Assembly: GCA_018398765.1 (NCBI GenBank)
Contig: JAHBMJ010005803.1
Location: forward strand, 1 to 63,157
Length of the DNA: 63,157 bases
Reading direction: 5' to 3'
Origin: Chromera velia
Lineage: Eukaryota > Sar > Chromeraceae
In this document: positions 62,000 through 63,157 of the stretch, piece by piece
Numbering within the stretch: the stretch's first letter is position 1
Layout of the letters: the number at the start of each line of letters is the position of its first letter
Made by a program: the position numbers and the translations under genes
Notes under the pieces: model-generated
What the model was told of the DNA's origin: nothing
What the model saw: only the letters and a program-made list of their open reading frames with translations
Databases searched by the model: none

Positions 62000-63157
62000 A
62001 CAGCGTTCGTTCTTTGCAGAGAGTAAGACGAGACTTGGAAACAATGCATGGAATCGAGTTCCCCCAGAGTGACGTCCTGACGAAAAGTTTGAGTGAAACG
62101 ATGAGTATGTGAGAGTGTCCGAGACTTCGTTTGTCTCTTCTTCACGTATTCATGGTTTGCTTTTTTTGGATGGGAGGGAATTCAAGTGAGCGAAATGAGG
62201 CTGCGGAGTTTGAAAATCCAAGTGACAAAAGAACAGTTTAAAACAGGAAAAAAAAATCAAGACAACAGTACACAGATCTGACGTGACTTATTGTTGACGT
62301 GACTTATTGTTACAAAACGACTCAGTCAGCTGTCGCTGCATGGTGCCACCTCAGTCGCATCCCGACTGGGGTTTCGTCTCTTGTCGAATGGCTTGTGAAT
62401 GGCATTCTGTCTTTCCGTCTCTGAAACTGTCAAAAGGTTGTGTCTTCAATGGCATGATGCATTGCTTGCATGGTTTGTGAGTGACTTCATGATAAGGGAT
62501 TCACAGTTGTGGGGAGAATGAATGTGTCTGACTTCATGCGCATGCAGTCTGACTCTTTCATTAATCTCCAAGTGGACCCCCCTGGAGCTCGGCCAGGGTT
62601 GTGTCAGTGAATTCAGCTGAGTTGAGTCACGTGAAGTTTTAAGACTGGTTGAGGCTGGTGCTTGTTTTCATACAAGTTTTTAAATCGTTGCTTGATTAAA
62701 CGAGCCTACTGCCATTCAATTCAATTTTCCAAAAACAGTCTTCAAACTCTCTAAAAAAGTATTTGATACCAATTAATCATTCTAGCAATCATCATCGTAT
62801 TACATATCGTACTACAAGATACAGGTAATTGCGTATTTTATACTAGATTTCTTAAAACGAGTAGTGCTAGGAAAAGGTTCAAGGTTCAAAGTTTAAGGTT
62901 CACTCCGAAGTAATGAACCTGAATCAGGTTCAAAAACAGGTTCAAAAACAGGTTCACTTTTAATTAACAGAAACGTCATTTTTTTATGTTATTTTATGCT
63001 TTTAAATTAGGCTTTAATGCATTTTTAGAACGTTTTATTATAGAATCTATGCCTTAGTAGTGTTTTCAAATAGTTTAAATCAATATTTACGCTCACATTA
63101 GGCGCTAGTCTCAAGTTATTCACTGTTTATAGTCGAAAATTAGTAATCAAAAAAGCC
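62000..63157. other. 3' flank and AT-rich intergenic DNA
   Basis: 3' flank of the oocyst-wall-like gene, then AT-rich DNA with no gene seen. A direct repeat ACGTGACTTATTGTT occurs twice at 62281-62311, and AGGTTCA-type short repeats cluster at 62875-62960. Confidence 0.6.

Noticed and set aside
60695-62044. 449-codon minus-strand open frame opposite the same gene
   Set aside because: Same cause: Ser/Gly/Val/Leu-only composition mirroring the biased + strand codons.

Overview
The window looks like nuclear DNA of an alveolate close to the apicomplexan parasites. My best guess is a chromerid alga such as Chromera velia. This is inference from three things: intron-rich genes with GT-AG introns full of CT/GT microsatellites; a multi-domain CPW-WPC protein, a family known from Plasmodium and its relatives; and a cysteine-repeat secreted protein that resembles coccidian and Cryptosporidium oocyst wall proteins. 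There are no prokaryotic operons, rRNAs, tRNAs or CRISPR arrays that I can see.

Layout, left to right. 1-1651 (+): 3' part of an unidentified gene. 2961-21150 (-): a very large gene of about 35 exons for a leucine-rich-repeat protein. It contains a perfect 1,954-bp duplication joined at a single N (11131-15039), almost certainly an assembly error. 21995-28051 (+): a 12-exon gene for a SWC4/DMAP1-type chromatin subunit. 30269-31384 (-): intronless secreted kelch protein. 32291-33268 (+): intronless mitochondrial carrier. 34666-39075 (-): C2 plus FYVE-type zinc-finger protein. 39917-44221 (+): 17-exon CPW-WPC protein with one in-frame TGA. 45091-45564 (+): small hypothetical ORF. 45802-47193 (+): intronless MYND zinc-finger gene interrupted by one in-frame TAG. 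47194-53464: AT-rich, repeat-bearing stretch with no convincing gene. 53465-58098 (-): 8-exon SLC22-like major-facilitator transporter. 58890-61999 (+): 3-exon oocyst-wall-like protein. 62000-63157: empty AT-rich DNA.

Genes tend to alternate in strand. Four pairs are head to head (LRR/SWC4, kelch/carrier, FYVE/CPW-WPC, transporter/oocyst-wall-like), with start codons separated by 791, 841, 844 and 906 bp. These spacers share TGCATGC-type and, in three of four, CGATCGAT-type sequences, so they are probably bidirectional promoters. The genes do not form one pathway. The most biologically suggestive content is the presence, 15 kb apart, of a CPW-WPC gene and an oocyst-wall-like gene, two families otherwise linked to sexual stages and cyst walls of parasites.

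Gene models were rebuilt by hand from splice signals. Unless noted, every exon junction keeps the reading frame and the exon lengths were checked against codon counts. No database search was possible.
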